A DNA stretch of 16,733 nt from contig JAHZAT010000044.1 of NCBI GenBank assembly GCA_019423795.1, positions 1-16,733 on the forward strand, read 5' to 3'. Source of the stretch: Clostridiales bacterium. GTDB lineage: Bacteria; Bacillota; Clostridia; Lachnospirales; Lachnospiraceae. How positions within the stretch are numbered: the stretch's first letter is position 1; each line of letters opens with the position of its first letter. The translations under genes were made by a program, and so were the position numbers. The notes beneath the pieces were generated by a model. The model searched no databases, was not told the DNA's origin, and saw only the letters and a program-made list of their open reading frames with translations. Positions 6,548 to 13,951 of this stretch are shown here, piece after piece.

Positions 6548-9500
6548 TTACTCTGCTTTCTTTTTTCTTCTATTGAAGAGTCCATAAATACATGGAACCA
6601 CTAATAATGTTAGTAAAGTTCCATAAATCAAACCACCGATCGTAACGATCGCCATCGGCTGCATCATCTCGGCACCTTGACCTAAACCAATCGCCATTGT
6701 AGATAATCCAAGGATCGTTGTAAGGGCTGTCATCAAGATCGGACGTACACGCATCGTACCTGCTGTCAGGATTGCTTCTTCAAATTCGTATCCCGATTCT
6801 CTTAACTGATTGATCGTATCTACCAGCACGATACCATTATTTACAATGATACCTGCAAGCATAACAAATCCGATCATTGCGATCGCACTTAAGTCTTTTC
6901 CAGTGATCAGCAGTCCTAAGAATCCTCCTGTAAATGCCATTGGAATCGTAAATAAAATGATAAATGGCGATTTCAGTGACTGGAACTGTGCTACCATGAT
7001 CAAATACATAAATGCTACTGCCAGCAATAACATCAGGCCAATCTGTCCTGTTGTTTCCTGAATGGATTCCATCTCACCTTTCATTGTAATACTGTATCCT
7101 TTTGGTGCATTGTATTTCTTAATCTTCTTTTGTACAGCACTGCTGACTTTTCCTACATTGTAGCCATCTTTGATCTCTGATGTTACACTCAATGTTCTTT
7201 CCTGCTGGTTTCTATTAATAGAAGATAAACTGTCACTATTTCTGAAGTTCGCTACCTGATCCAATGTAACTTCTTTTTCTTTTCCACTTACTGTTCCTGT
7301 AAGTTTCACTTTCTTAAGATCATCTCTTGTCAGTGTATTCTTTGCACTATTTCCAACATTGACACTATACTCTTTTTCATTGATCGTGATCGTTGTTGCT
7401 TCACTGGCATCTTTTAATTTCTCACTTAACTGTTGATAGATCGTTGCAACTGTTAAACCATTTTTTACTGCCTTTTTCTTGTCTACCACAACATGAAGAT
7501 CTGGTGTTGTCTCTTCACTTCCATTCGAGATGTTCTGTGTTCCTTTCGTATCCTCTACGATCTGGGCAATATCTTTTCCAATAGATCTTAGTTTATTTAA
7601 ATCATTTCCTTTGATCTGTACGGAAATACCGCTTCCACCAAGTGCACTCATATCCATACTGGATTCCTGCACTTCAACCTCACAATCAAATTTCTTTGTT
7701 TTCTTTAGGATTTCTTTCTTGATCTCTTTGTTTGTATGTTTCTTCTTTTCTTTTAATAAAACATACATACTGGATTGGTCTTCATTTGAAGATCCTCCTG
7801 ATGTCATTGAAGAAATTCCGGAAGAGCCAGAGGATATCATTCCTGCTACACTATCAACATCTTTGATCTCTTTTACTTTCTTCATTACTGTATCTGTCAT
7901 TGATGCTGTTTCTTCCATTGAAGATCCCTGTGGCATTTTGATCGTCATCGTCATCTGTGTGCTGTCCATGCTTGGCATTAAAGAACTTCCAATATTCATT
8001 GCTCCAAAAATACTTCCCGCGAATAGTGCGAGTGTTACAGCTACTACAATAATCTTACGATTTAACAACCTTGTCATAACTTTACGGTATAATATCTGCA
8101 GTTTATTGATCACTTTACTATCTTTTTGTGTGACTTTGTTGAGTACTCCAGCTGACATCATTGGCACAAATGTCACCGCTACGATCAGGCTGGCTACCAG
8201 AGAGTAACCGATGGTTAGTCCCATATCCACAAAGAGTTGTTTTGTAAGCCCTGTCGTGAATACGATCGGCAGGAATACAGAAATTGTTGTTAGTGTCGAA
8301 GATGTAATCGCTCCTGCAACCCCTCTTGCTCCTGTGATCGCTGCTTCTTTAACTGGAACTCCTTCTTTTCTTAATCGATAGATATTCTCAATAACTACGA
8401 TCGAGTTGTCCACAAGCATTCCCACTCCAAGTGCGAGTCCCGACAAGGAGATTACATTTAGCGTAATTCCTGTAAAGTACATCAACACCACCGCAAAAAT
8501 GACACTTAATGGAATGGAGCATGCAATAACGATCGTCGGTCTGACGTCTTTCAAAAATAATAATAGGATAAAGACTGCAAGGATTGCTCCCATTAACAGA
8601 TTCTGGATGACAGAACCTGTCACCATATCAATGTATACACCCTGATCCATAATATTAACATAATGGAATCCTTTATTTTCTTTGGTAAGTGTCTTCATCT
8701 TCGCTGCAACTTTGTCTGCTACATCAGCTGTAGAATAATTATTCTGTTTCTGGACTGTTAATACAACACCGTTATTTCCATTCACACGACAATATGTATC
8801 TGCTGAGTTATCTACAATCGCTACGTCTGCTACATCACAAAGTTTGACCGGTGGGATTCCTTTGATTCCAAGATCTAATAATTCCATATTGGCAAGATCT
8901 TTTTGATTCGTCACCTTATCTCCAACACGTACCAGATACTGTGTATTCCCTTCACTGATATATCCTGCCGGCATCTCAAAGTTCTGTGCTGTTAACAGTG
9001 CTTTGACATTCGCAACTGTCAGCTTATTCTTAATATTTGCAGCTTCTTTTGCCTGCTCTTTGCTGGAATCAAGTTGCTGCTGGCTGGAATTCAACTGTGC
9101 TTCTCCCTGTGCCAGTTTGATCTCCCCATCATTCATCTTCTGGGTTGCCGTTGCTGATTGTACATTAAACTGTGTCAGTTTAGAATTGATCGTTTTCTTT
9201 CCTTTTTTGATCTGTTTTAATGCATTGTTTAATGTTTTTAAATTCTTATCCAATGCTTTGATCGAACTTTTTGCTGTTGTCTCCTGCTTTTTCAGTTCTT
9301 CGATCTGAGCCGCAAGCTGCATCTTTGTTGCTGCATCCGGAACTTGTTTTGCCTGTTCTTCCATCTTGGCGATCTGTTTTTTTAATGTCTTGAGGGATGT
9401 CTGCAACGATTGTTTCTGCACCTTCAAATTCGTGATTGAACTCGTTACCTGCACCTCTTTCTGAGCAAGACTTAACTGTCCATCCGTAAGTGCAGTCTGA

Positions 9501-10225
9501 GCTTTCGCAAGCTGAGTATTAGCCTTTGTTCTCTGTGCATCTAATGTGTTCTTTCCAGATTCCATCTGGGCTCTTGCCTGATCAATCTTATTTTGAGCTT
9601 CATCAAACTGACCATTCAATGCCTTCTCGATCTTCTCATTTAATTTATTGATCTTCTTCTCGCTGATGATCGCATTGATCTGTTCTGTTACAAGTCCTGT
9701 ACTACTTACGGATGCGACTCCGTCAACAGCTTCTAAAGATGGTGCAATCTTATCATTGATCAACTCTGATAATTCCGTATTACTTAACTTATCAGAATCC
9801 ATAGCTGTTACCATAACCGGCATCATATCTGGATTTAATTTCATGATCGTTGGATTGCCTACTTCGTCTGGCCAGTAGCCTTTGATCATGTCAAGCTTCT
9901 CTCTCATATCTAGAGATACTGCATTCATATCCGTGTCACCTTCAAATTCCAAAATGACCATTGACATATTCTCACTGGAAATTGAATTAACTTCTTTGAT
10001 ATTTGAAATCGTTGCCATTGATTGTTCCACTGGTTTTGTAACTGTCGTTTCCACAGTCTCCGGAGATGCTCCCTGATATGTCGTCATAACGATTGCATAT
10101 GGCAGTTCCATACTTGGAAGCAAGTCTGTTGTCATCTTTGTAAATGACACGATTCCTAAAATGATAACTAGTACAACCGCTACAATGACTGTATACGGTT
10201 TCTTTACGCTGAATTTTGAGATCAT
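6548..10225 (-). CDS. RND-family efflux pump with a coiled-coil insert in its docking domain
   Basis: This is a proton-driven RND exporter (AcrB/SwrC superfamily) of 1225 residues, against about 1020-1050 for typical members. It shows TM1 (about 11-29), first porter region (30-190), TM2-TM6 (540-690), TM7 (about 727-745), a second porter region and TM8-TM12 to the C-terminus. Family motifs include GMLVDNSIVVIEN (602-614) and VNNGIVLVD (1128-1136). The extra length is a helical, Gln/Lys/Ala-rich segment at about 193-400, placed where AcrB has only a short link in its N-terminal docking subdomain. A Ser/Gly-rich loop lies near 795-813. The AcrB relay residues Asp408 and Lys940 are Asn607 and Asn1129; Asp407 is kept as Asp606. 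The ribosome site is AAAGG. No membrane-fusion or outer-membrane gene adjoins it. The substrate is unknown; drugs, surfactants or lipids are all possible. Confidence 0.93.
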   Translation of the reverse strand: MISKFSVKKPYTVIVAVVLVIILGIVSFTKMTTDLLPSMELPYAIVMTTYQGASPETVETTVTKPVEQSMATISNIKEVNSISSENMSMVILEFEGDTDMNAVSLDMREKLDMIKGYWPDEVGNPTIMKLNPDMMPVMVTAMDSDKLSNTELSELINDKIAPSLEAVDGVASVSSTGLVTEQINAIISEKKINKLNEKIEKALNGQFDEAQNKIDQARAQMESGKNTLDAQRTKANTQLAKAQTALTDGQLSLAQKEVQVTSSITNLKVQKQSLQTSLKTLKKQIAKMEEQAKQVPDAATKMQLAAQIEELKKQETTAKSSIKALDKNLKTLNNALKQIKKGKKTINSKLTQFNVQSATATQKMNDGEIKLAQGEAQLNSSQQQLDSSKEQAKEAANIKNKLTVANVKALLTAQNFEMPAGYISEGNTQYLVRVGDKVTNQKDLANMELLDLGIKGIPPVKLCDVADVAIVDNSADTYCRVNGNNGVVLTVQKQNNYSTADVADKVAAKMKTLTKENKGFHYVNIMDQGVYIDMVTGSVIQNLLMGAILAVFILLLFLKDVRPTIVIACSIPLSVIFAVVLMYFTGITLNVISLSGLALGVGMLVDNSIVVIENIYRLRKEGVPVKEAAITGARGVAGAITSSTLTTISVFLPIVFTTGLTKQLFVDMGLTIGYSLVASLIVAVTFVPMMSAGVLNKVTQKDSKVINKLQILYRKVMTRLLNRKIIVVAVTLALFAGSIFGAMNIGSSLMPSMDSTQMTMTIKMPQGSSMEETASMTDTVMKKVKEIKDVDSVAGMISSGSSGISSMTSGGSSNEDQSSMYVLLKEKKKHTNKEIKKEILKKTKKFDCEVEVQESSMDMSALGGSGISVQIKGNDLNKLRSIGKDIAQIVEDTKGTQNISNGSEETTPDLHVVVDKKKAVKNGLTVATIYQQLSEKLKDASEATTITINEKEYSVNVGNSAKNTLTRDDLKKVKLTGTVSGKEKEVTLDQVANFRNSDSLSSINRNQQERTLSVTSEIKDGYNVGKVSSAVQKKIKKYNAPKGYSITMKGEMESIQETTGQIGLMLLLAVAFMYLIMVAQFQSLKSPFIILFTIPMAFTGGFLGLLITGKDLSAIAMIGFVMLAGIIVNNGIVLVDTINQLRESGYEFEEAILTAGTMRVRPILMTALTTILGLSTMAIGLGQGAEMMQPMAIVTIGGLIYGTLLTLLVVPCIYGLFNRRKKKAE

Positions 10226-10275
10226 TTTCTTACCTTTCTCATATTTCTTTTCTTATTCCTTATTTGTCTCTTTTG

Positions 10276-10301
10276 ATTACTATTTTGATAACCAAAGTAA
10301 T
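10276..10301. promoter_or_regulatory. MarR/FabT-like operator at the start of the RND pump transcript
   Basis: A 26-base imperfect dyad is present, with 9 of 13 positions paired and the outer five fully paired. On the minus strand its core reads ACTTTGGTTATCAAAAT. This differs at two defined positions from the streptococcal FabT consensus as I recall it (AnTTTGATTATCAAATT), a MarR-type site. It begins just after the -10 box (10310-10305) and covers the predicted start, a good place for a repressor. No MarR-type gene is in the window. Confidence 0.5.
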
Positions 10302-10304
10302 TTA

Positions 10305-10333
10305 ATGATATTCCTGTTTCTTAAAGAAGTCAA
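10305..10333 (-). promoter_or_regulatory. Promoter of the RND pump gene
   Basis: Read on the minus strand: TTGACT (10333-10328), a 17-base spacer and TATCAT (10310-10305), each one base from consensus. The leader to the ATG at 10225 would be about 73 bases. The MarR-like dyad at 10276-10301 immediately follows. Confidence 0.65.
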
Positions 10334-10391
10334 TCACTTTTATTGATAATTGTCAATTAATGTATCGGATTATGAACTCTTTTTCACACAA

Positions 10392-10433
10392 CAAAAAGAA
10401 ACCAGAATACATCTTCTTATGTACTCTGGCTTC
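10392..10433 (-). terminator. Terminator after guaB
   Basis: On the minus strand a stem of about 15 bp (10433-10419 with 10412-10398, two G-U pairs, 6-base loop) runs into TTTCTTTTTG. It lies 18 bases past the guaB stop codon and isolates guaB from the RND pump gene. Confidence 0.8.
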
Positions 10434-10450
10434 TGTATATTCTTGATCTC

Positions 10451-11902
10451 TTATTCTACACTGTAGTTTGGTGCTTCTTTTGTGATATGGATGTCATGTG
10501 GATGACTTTCTTTTAAGGATGCAGCAGAAATCTTAACAAATTCTCCTGTCTCCTGTAATGTCTTGATATCTTTTGCTCCACAATATCCCATTCCAGAACG
10601 AAGACCACCCATCATCTGGAAGATTGTGTCTTCAACAGTTCCTTTATATGCAACACGTCCTTCGACACCTTCTGGAACTAACTTCTTAGCGTTTGTCTGG
10701 AAGTAACGGTCTTTACTACCATTCTCCATAGCTGCTAAGGATCCCATTCCACGATATACTTTGTATTTTCTTCCCTGGTATAATTCAAAGTCTCCAGGGC
10801 TTTCGTCACATCCTGCAAGCATACTTCCTAACATACATACATCAGCTCCAGCTGCGATCGCTTTTGTAAGTTCTCCTGAATATTTGATACCACCATCGGC
10901 AATAATTGGAATTCCTGCTTTCTTAGCTTCTTCATATGCACTCATGATCGCTGTAATCTGTGGTACACCGATACCAGCTACGACACGAGTTGTACAGATA
11001 GATCCAGGTCCAATACCGATCTTCACACAGTCAGCTCCTGCTTCGATCAGTGCTTTTGCTCCTGCTCCTGTTGCAACGTTACCTGCGATCACCTGAAGAT
11101 CTGGGAATTTGTCTTTGACCATTCTTACGACTCTTAATACGTTTGCAGAATGTCCATGTGCTGAGTCAACAACGATAACGTCAACATGAGCATTCACTAA
11201 TGCCTGCACACGATCTAAAACGTCTGCTGTGATACCAACACCAGCTCCACATAATAATCTTCCCTGATCATCTTTCGCTGCATTTGGATATTTGATCTGT
11301 TTCTCAATATCTTTGATCGTGATCAATCCTTTTAAATTAAAGTCATCATCAACGATTGGTAATTTTTCTTTTCTTGCTTTCCCTAAAATCTGTTTTGCTT
11401 CTTCTAATGTAATTCCTTCTTTAGCTGTTACTAGTCCTTCAGAAGTCATAGATTCTTTGATCTTCTTAGAGAAATCTGTCTCGAACTTTAAGTCACGGTT
11501 TGTGATAATACCAACAAGCTTTGTACCTTCTGTAATTGGTACACCGGAAATACGATACTTCGCCATTAAGTCGTCAGCATCCTGAATGGTATGTTCTGGT
11601 GATAATGAAAATGGATCTGTGATAACTCCGTTTTCAGAACGTTTTACCTTATCCACTTCTTCTGCCTGCTCTTCAATTGACATATTCTTATGTATAATTC
11701 CGATTCCACCCTGTCTTGCCATTGCAATTGCCATGCGATGTTCTGTAACTGTATCCATGCTGGCACTCATCAGTGGAATGTTTAACTGAATTTTGTTTGT
11801 CAATCGTGTGCGTGTATCCACATCATTCGCAATTACTTCCGAATATGCTGGAACTAATAAAACATCATCAAATGTAATCCCTTCACCAATTAACTTACCC
11901 AT
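10451..11902 (-). CDS. guaB: Inosine-5'-monophosphate dehydrogenase
   Basis: GuaB oxidises IMP to XMP with NAD+, the committed step of guanine nucleotide synthesis in the cytosol. The 483 residues show the standard bacterial form. The TIM barrel is interrupted by a paired CBS (Bateman) module at about 95-200. Other features are DSAHGHS at 246-252, GxGPGSICTTR with catalytic Cys303, the phosphate loop around ADGGIKYSG (335-343), the flap YRGMGSLAAM at 383-392, and the Arg416/Tyr419 pair (EGRVAYKG). Length is normal (about 485). The ribosome site is GAGGA, about ten bases before the ATG. It has its own promoter and terminator, so it is a single-gene unit. No guanine riboswitch core is visible in its leader; a dyad overlaps its -10 box. 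Confidence 0.97.
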   Translation of the reverse strand: MGKLIGEGITFDDVLLVPAYSEVIANDVDTRTRLTNKIQLNIPLMSASMDTVTEHRMAIAMARQGGIGIIHKNMSIEEQAEEVDKVKRSENGVITDPFSLSPEHTIQDADDLMAKYRISGVPITEGTKLVGIITNRDLKFETDFSKKIKESMTSEGLVTAKEGITLEEAKQILGKARKEKLPIVDDDFNLKGLITIKDIEKQIKYPNAAKDDQGRLLCGAGVGITADVLDRVQALVNAHVDVIVVDSAHGHSANVLRVVRMVKDKFPDLQVIAGNVATGAGAKALIEAGADCVKIGIGPGSICTTRVVAGIGVPQITAIMSAYEEAKKAGIPIIADGGIKYSGELTKAIAAGADVCMLGSMLAGCDESPGDFELYQGRKYKVYRGMGSLAAMENGSKDRYFQTNAKKLVPEGVEGRVAYKGTVEDTIFQMMGGLRSGMGYCGAKDIKTLQETGEFVKISAASLKESHPHDIHITKEAPNYSVE

Positions 11903-11947
11903 TTTCTTGTTTTCCTCGCTTTCTTGTATTTTAATATCTGATTTGTA

Positions 11948-11966
11948 TTGTTAGATATGTTAACAA
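11948..11966. promoter_or_regulatory. Dyad overlapping the guaB -10 box
   Basis: TTGTTA-N7-TAACAA is a perfect 6-bp-arm dyad, with a looser outer pair ATTTGT/ACAAAT. It covers the predicted -10 box at 11957-11962. Its position suits a repressor site. It does not match the Rex consensus spacing or any purine-regulator box I can name. Confidence 0.35.
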
Positions 11967-11985
11967 ATAGTTTCTTTGATGTCAA
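11957..11985 (-). promoter_or_regulatory. Promoter of guaB
   Basis: Read on the minus strand: perfect TTGACA (11985-11980), a 17-base spacer and TAACAT (11962-11957), with TG one base upstream of the -10 box (extended -10). The predicted leader is about 48 bases. Confidence 0.65.
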
Positions 11986-12034
11986 CAGATTATTTTATAC
12001 TTTTTTTAAAACGTATGGATTATTTTCTGTACAT

Positions 12035-12075
12035 GTGTGGAATTATCTGAATATTCTAAATATAGCAATCCACAC
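12035..12075. repeat. Inverted repeat in the spacer between the EIIA-like gene and guaB
   Basis: The arms GTGTGGAATT (12035-12044) and AATCCACAC (12067-12075) pair with a single-base bulge around a loop of about 22 bases. It sits between the terminator at 12096-12133 and the guaB promoter. No T tract is attached. The function is unknown. The rest of this 271-base spacer shows no coding potential. Confidence 0.35.
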
Positions 12076-12095
12076 TTTACATCTTTTTAAGTACA

Positions 12096-12133
12096 AGAAA
12101 AGGAATTACTGCTTTCACAATAACTCCTTTTCT
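12096..12133 (-). terminator. Terminator of the nfnA-nfnB-EIIA unit
   Basis: A 13-bp stem (12121-12133 with 12096-12108, one G-U pair, 12-base loop) lies 41 bases past the stop codon of the EIIA-like gene. On the minus strand its 3' arm ends TCCTTTTCTTG. The U tract is interrupted, but stem and position are good. Confidence 0.65.
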
Positions 12134-12173
12134 ATGATCTTGATACCAATCCGCTTGATATCTCTTGTAATCT

Positions 12174-12542
12174 CTACTCTTCTACGATAGAAATTTTACT
12201 TCCAATCGCAAGTTTTGGCATTGGCTTTGCCTCAACACAAATACTTCCAGGAAGACCTGCTTCTTTCGCTCCACTGAAGACAACGGTTAAATGTCCCAGT
12301 GTCTCCAAATTAGACTGGGCAATATCTCCTACGGCAGTGATGAGATATTCTTTCTGATCCACAACCAGTTTATCTCCTTTTTTGATTGTTCCATCCACTT
12401 TCTTCTGATCGATGAAATGACAGAAATCTTTTAATGTATCCGGTACATTTTCTCCAAAAAGCACGAACATACCTTCCTCAAAAAAAGCATCTACCTGTTC
12501 TCCGAGTTCGATAATCTCAGTCTGAAATACTGCTTTTCCCAT
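12174..12542 (-). CDS. Orphan PTS EIIA-like protein of the glucitol/sorbitol family
   Basis: This 122-residue soluble protein matches E. coli SrlB (EIIA-Gut) end to end by eye. Shared features are FxEGMFxLFGExVPxxLxxFC near residues 21-41, TAVGDIAQSNLETLGHLTVxFSG near 70-90 and the closing PGSICVE with IGSKISI. In SrlB the phosphate-accepting histidine lies in CFIHC. The aligned stretch here is CHFID (41-45), so Ile44 stands at that position and the only nearby histidine, His42, is two residues earlier. No sorbitol EIIB, EIIC or phosphate dehydrogenase gene is nearby. Instead it starts 14 bases after nfnB, with its own AGGAGG site, and shares the nfnAB terminator. It may therefore be a sensor or regulatory protein rather than a transport component; that is inference. 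The family assignment is strong, the role open. Confidence 0.85.
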   Translation of the reverse strand: MGKAVFQTEIIELGEQVDAFFEEGMFVLFGENVPDTLKDFCHFIDQKKVDGTIKKGDKLVVDQKEYLITAVGDIAQSNLETLGHLTVVFSGAKEAGLPGSICVEAKPMPKLAIGSKISIVEE

Positions 12543-12556
12543 CTGGAATCCTCCTT

Positions 12557-13948
12557 TTATTTTCCCTGTAATTTCTGATCGATTGCTGCAGCTGCTTTCT
12601 TTCCTGCTCCCATGGCAAGGATAACTGTTGCTGCTCCAGTTACTGTATCTCCACCTGCGTACACACCATCTTTGCTTGTCTCCATTGTCTCTTCATTGAC
12701 AATGATTCCACCCCACTTCTGAGTGTCAAGTCCTGGTGTTGTGTGACGGATCAGTGGGTTAGGGCTCTGTCCGATCGCAATGATGACTGTATCAACATCA
12801 AGATCATAGTTAGATCCTTCGATTGGCTGTGGAGAACGTCTTCCAGATGCATCTGGTTCACCCAGTTCCTGTTTAATGATCTCCATGCTGCTTACCCATC
12901 CGTTTTCATCTGCTTTAATCGCAGCTGGGTTATTTAAGAATTTGAAGATAATTCCTTCTTCTTTTGCGTGATGTAATTCTTCTAAACGTGCTGGTGCTTC
13001 TTCCTCGCTACGGCGATATACGATATAAACTTCTTCTGCACCTAATCGTTTTGCTGTTCTGGCAGCATCCATTGCTACGTTACCAGCACCTACGACTGCT
13101 ACTTTCTTACCAACTTTGACTGGAGTTGGGCACTCTGGGAATTTGTATCCCTTCATTAAGTTTACACGAGTCAAGAATTCATTTGCAGAATATACTCCTA
13201 AGTGGTTTTCTCCAGGAATATTTAAAAATCTTGGAAGTCCTGCTCCACTTCCTACGAAGACTGCTTTGTATCCATCTTCCATTAATTCATCAATTGTGAT
13301 AGAACGTCCAACGATAACGTTTGTCTCAATATCTACACCTAACTTCTGAACGCTTTCGATCTCTTTTGCTACCAGATCTTTTGGCAGACGGAATTCTGGA
13401 ATACCATAACTTAATACTCCACCTGGTTTATGTAATGCTTCAAAGACTGTTACATCATAACCTTTCTTGATCAGTTCTCCGGCACATGTGATACCAGCAG
13501 GTCCACATCCGACAACTGCTACTTTCATTCCGTTCTTCTCAATATTAACTTCTGTTTCTTTGGCGTTTGCCATATGCCAGTCTGCGACGAAACGTTCCAT
13601 ACGTCCAATACCAACAGGCTCTCCCTTGATACCACGGACACATTTTCCTTCACACTGGTTCTCCTGTGGACATACTCGTCCGCAGATTGCAGGTAATGCA
13701 TTCTCTGTTGTGATCACTTCGTATGCACCTTCAAAATCTCCTGCTGCTACTTTCTCGATAAATGCTGGAATTGGTACGTTAACCGGACATCCTCCAACAC
13801 AAGGTTTATTCTTACAGTTTAAGCAACGAGTTGCTTCTTCCATTGCCATCTCTTTTGTATATCCAAGAGCAACTTCTTCAAAGTTCTTATTACGGACATT
13901 TGGGTCCTGTTCTGGCATAGCTACCTTCTTAAGACTCATATTTGCCAT
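12557..13948 (-). CDS. nfnB: NfnB, large subunit of NADH-dependent reduced ferredoxin:NADP+ oxidoreductase
   Basis: NfnB carries the bifurcating FAD and two [4Fe-4S] clusters of the NfnAB complex, which couples NADH and reduced ferredoxin oxidation to NADPH formation (reversible, cytosolic). The 463 residues are homologous to the glutamate synthase small subunit (often annotated gltA). Eight N-terminal cysteines supply the clusters: C42, C45, C50, C54, C89, C93, C99 and C103. A first dinucleotide fold has VAVVGCGPAG at 143-152 (FAD). A second has VAVVGAGNVAMDAAR at 283-297, followed by YRRS, which fits NADPH. A third glycine-rich site, GVYAGGDTVTGAATV, is at 428-442. It starts three bases after the nfnA stop codon with GGGGG-type ribosome pairing inside nfnA, so translation is probably coupled. 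No large glutamate synthase subunit gene adjoins it, which favours Nfn over GOGAT. Confidence 0.92.
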   Translation of the reverse strand: MANMSLKKVAMPEQDPNVRNKNFEEVALGYTKEMAMEEATRCLNCKNKPCVGGCPVNVPIPAFIEKVAAGDFEGAYEVITTENALPAICGRVCPQENQCEGKCVRGIKGEPVGIGRMERFVADWHMANAKETEVNIEKNGMKVAVVGCGPAGITCAGELIKKGYDVTVFEALHKPGGVLSYGIPEFRLPKDLVAKEIESVQKLGVDIETNVIVGRSITIDELMEDGYKAVFVGSGAGLPRFLNIPGENHLGVYSANEFLTRVNLMKGYKFPECPTPVKVGKKVAVVGAGNVAMDAARTAKRLGAEEVYIVYRRSEEEAPARLEELHHAKEEGIIFKFLNNPAAIKADENGWVSSMEIIKQELGEPDASGRRSPQPIEGSNYDLDVDTVIIAIGQSPNPLIRHTTPGLDTQKWGGIIVNEETMETSKDGVYAGGDTVTGAATVILAMGAGKKAAAAIDQKLQGK

Positions 13949-13951
13949 CGT

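Noticed and set aside
7530..8207. Plus-strand open frame of 225 codons
   Set aside because: It is antisense to the RND pump, which has unmistakable family motifs on the other strand. The translated product shows no recognisable domain and there is no ribosome site.
10226..10450. Membrane-fusion (adaptor) gene upstream of the RND pump
   Set aside because: This spacer holds only the guaB terminator, the pump promoter and the operator-like dyad. No open frame with a signal peptide or lipoyl-type domain is present.
11948..11966. Possible Rex (NADH-responsive) site upstream of guaB
   Set aside because: The half sites resemble TTGTTAA/TTAACAA, but the total is one base too long and one half is CTAACAA. 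The Rex site has strict spacing.
11903..12095. Guanine riboswitch or T-box in front of guaB
   Set aside because: No purine-aptamer core, no T-box sequence, and no terminator in the leader. The predicted leader is only about 48 bases.
12216..12230. Sigma-54-like promoter sequence TGGCAT-N5-TTGC on the plus strand
   Set aside because: It lies inside the EIIA-like coding sequence, points away from every gene in the window and has no activator site nearby. It is expected by chance.
12557..13948. Annotation as glutamate synthase small subunit
   Set aside because: The fold is shared, but the adjacent gene is an NfnA-type FNR subunit with the Asp-Cys3 cluster motif, and no large glutamate synthase gene adjoins it. 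NfnB is the better call.
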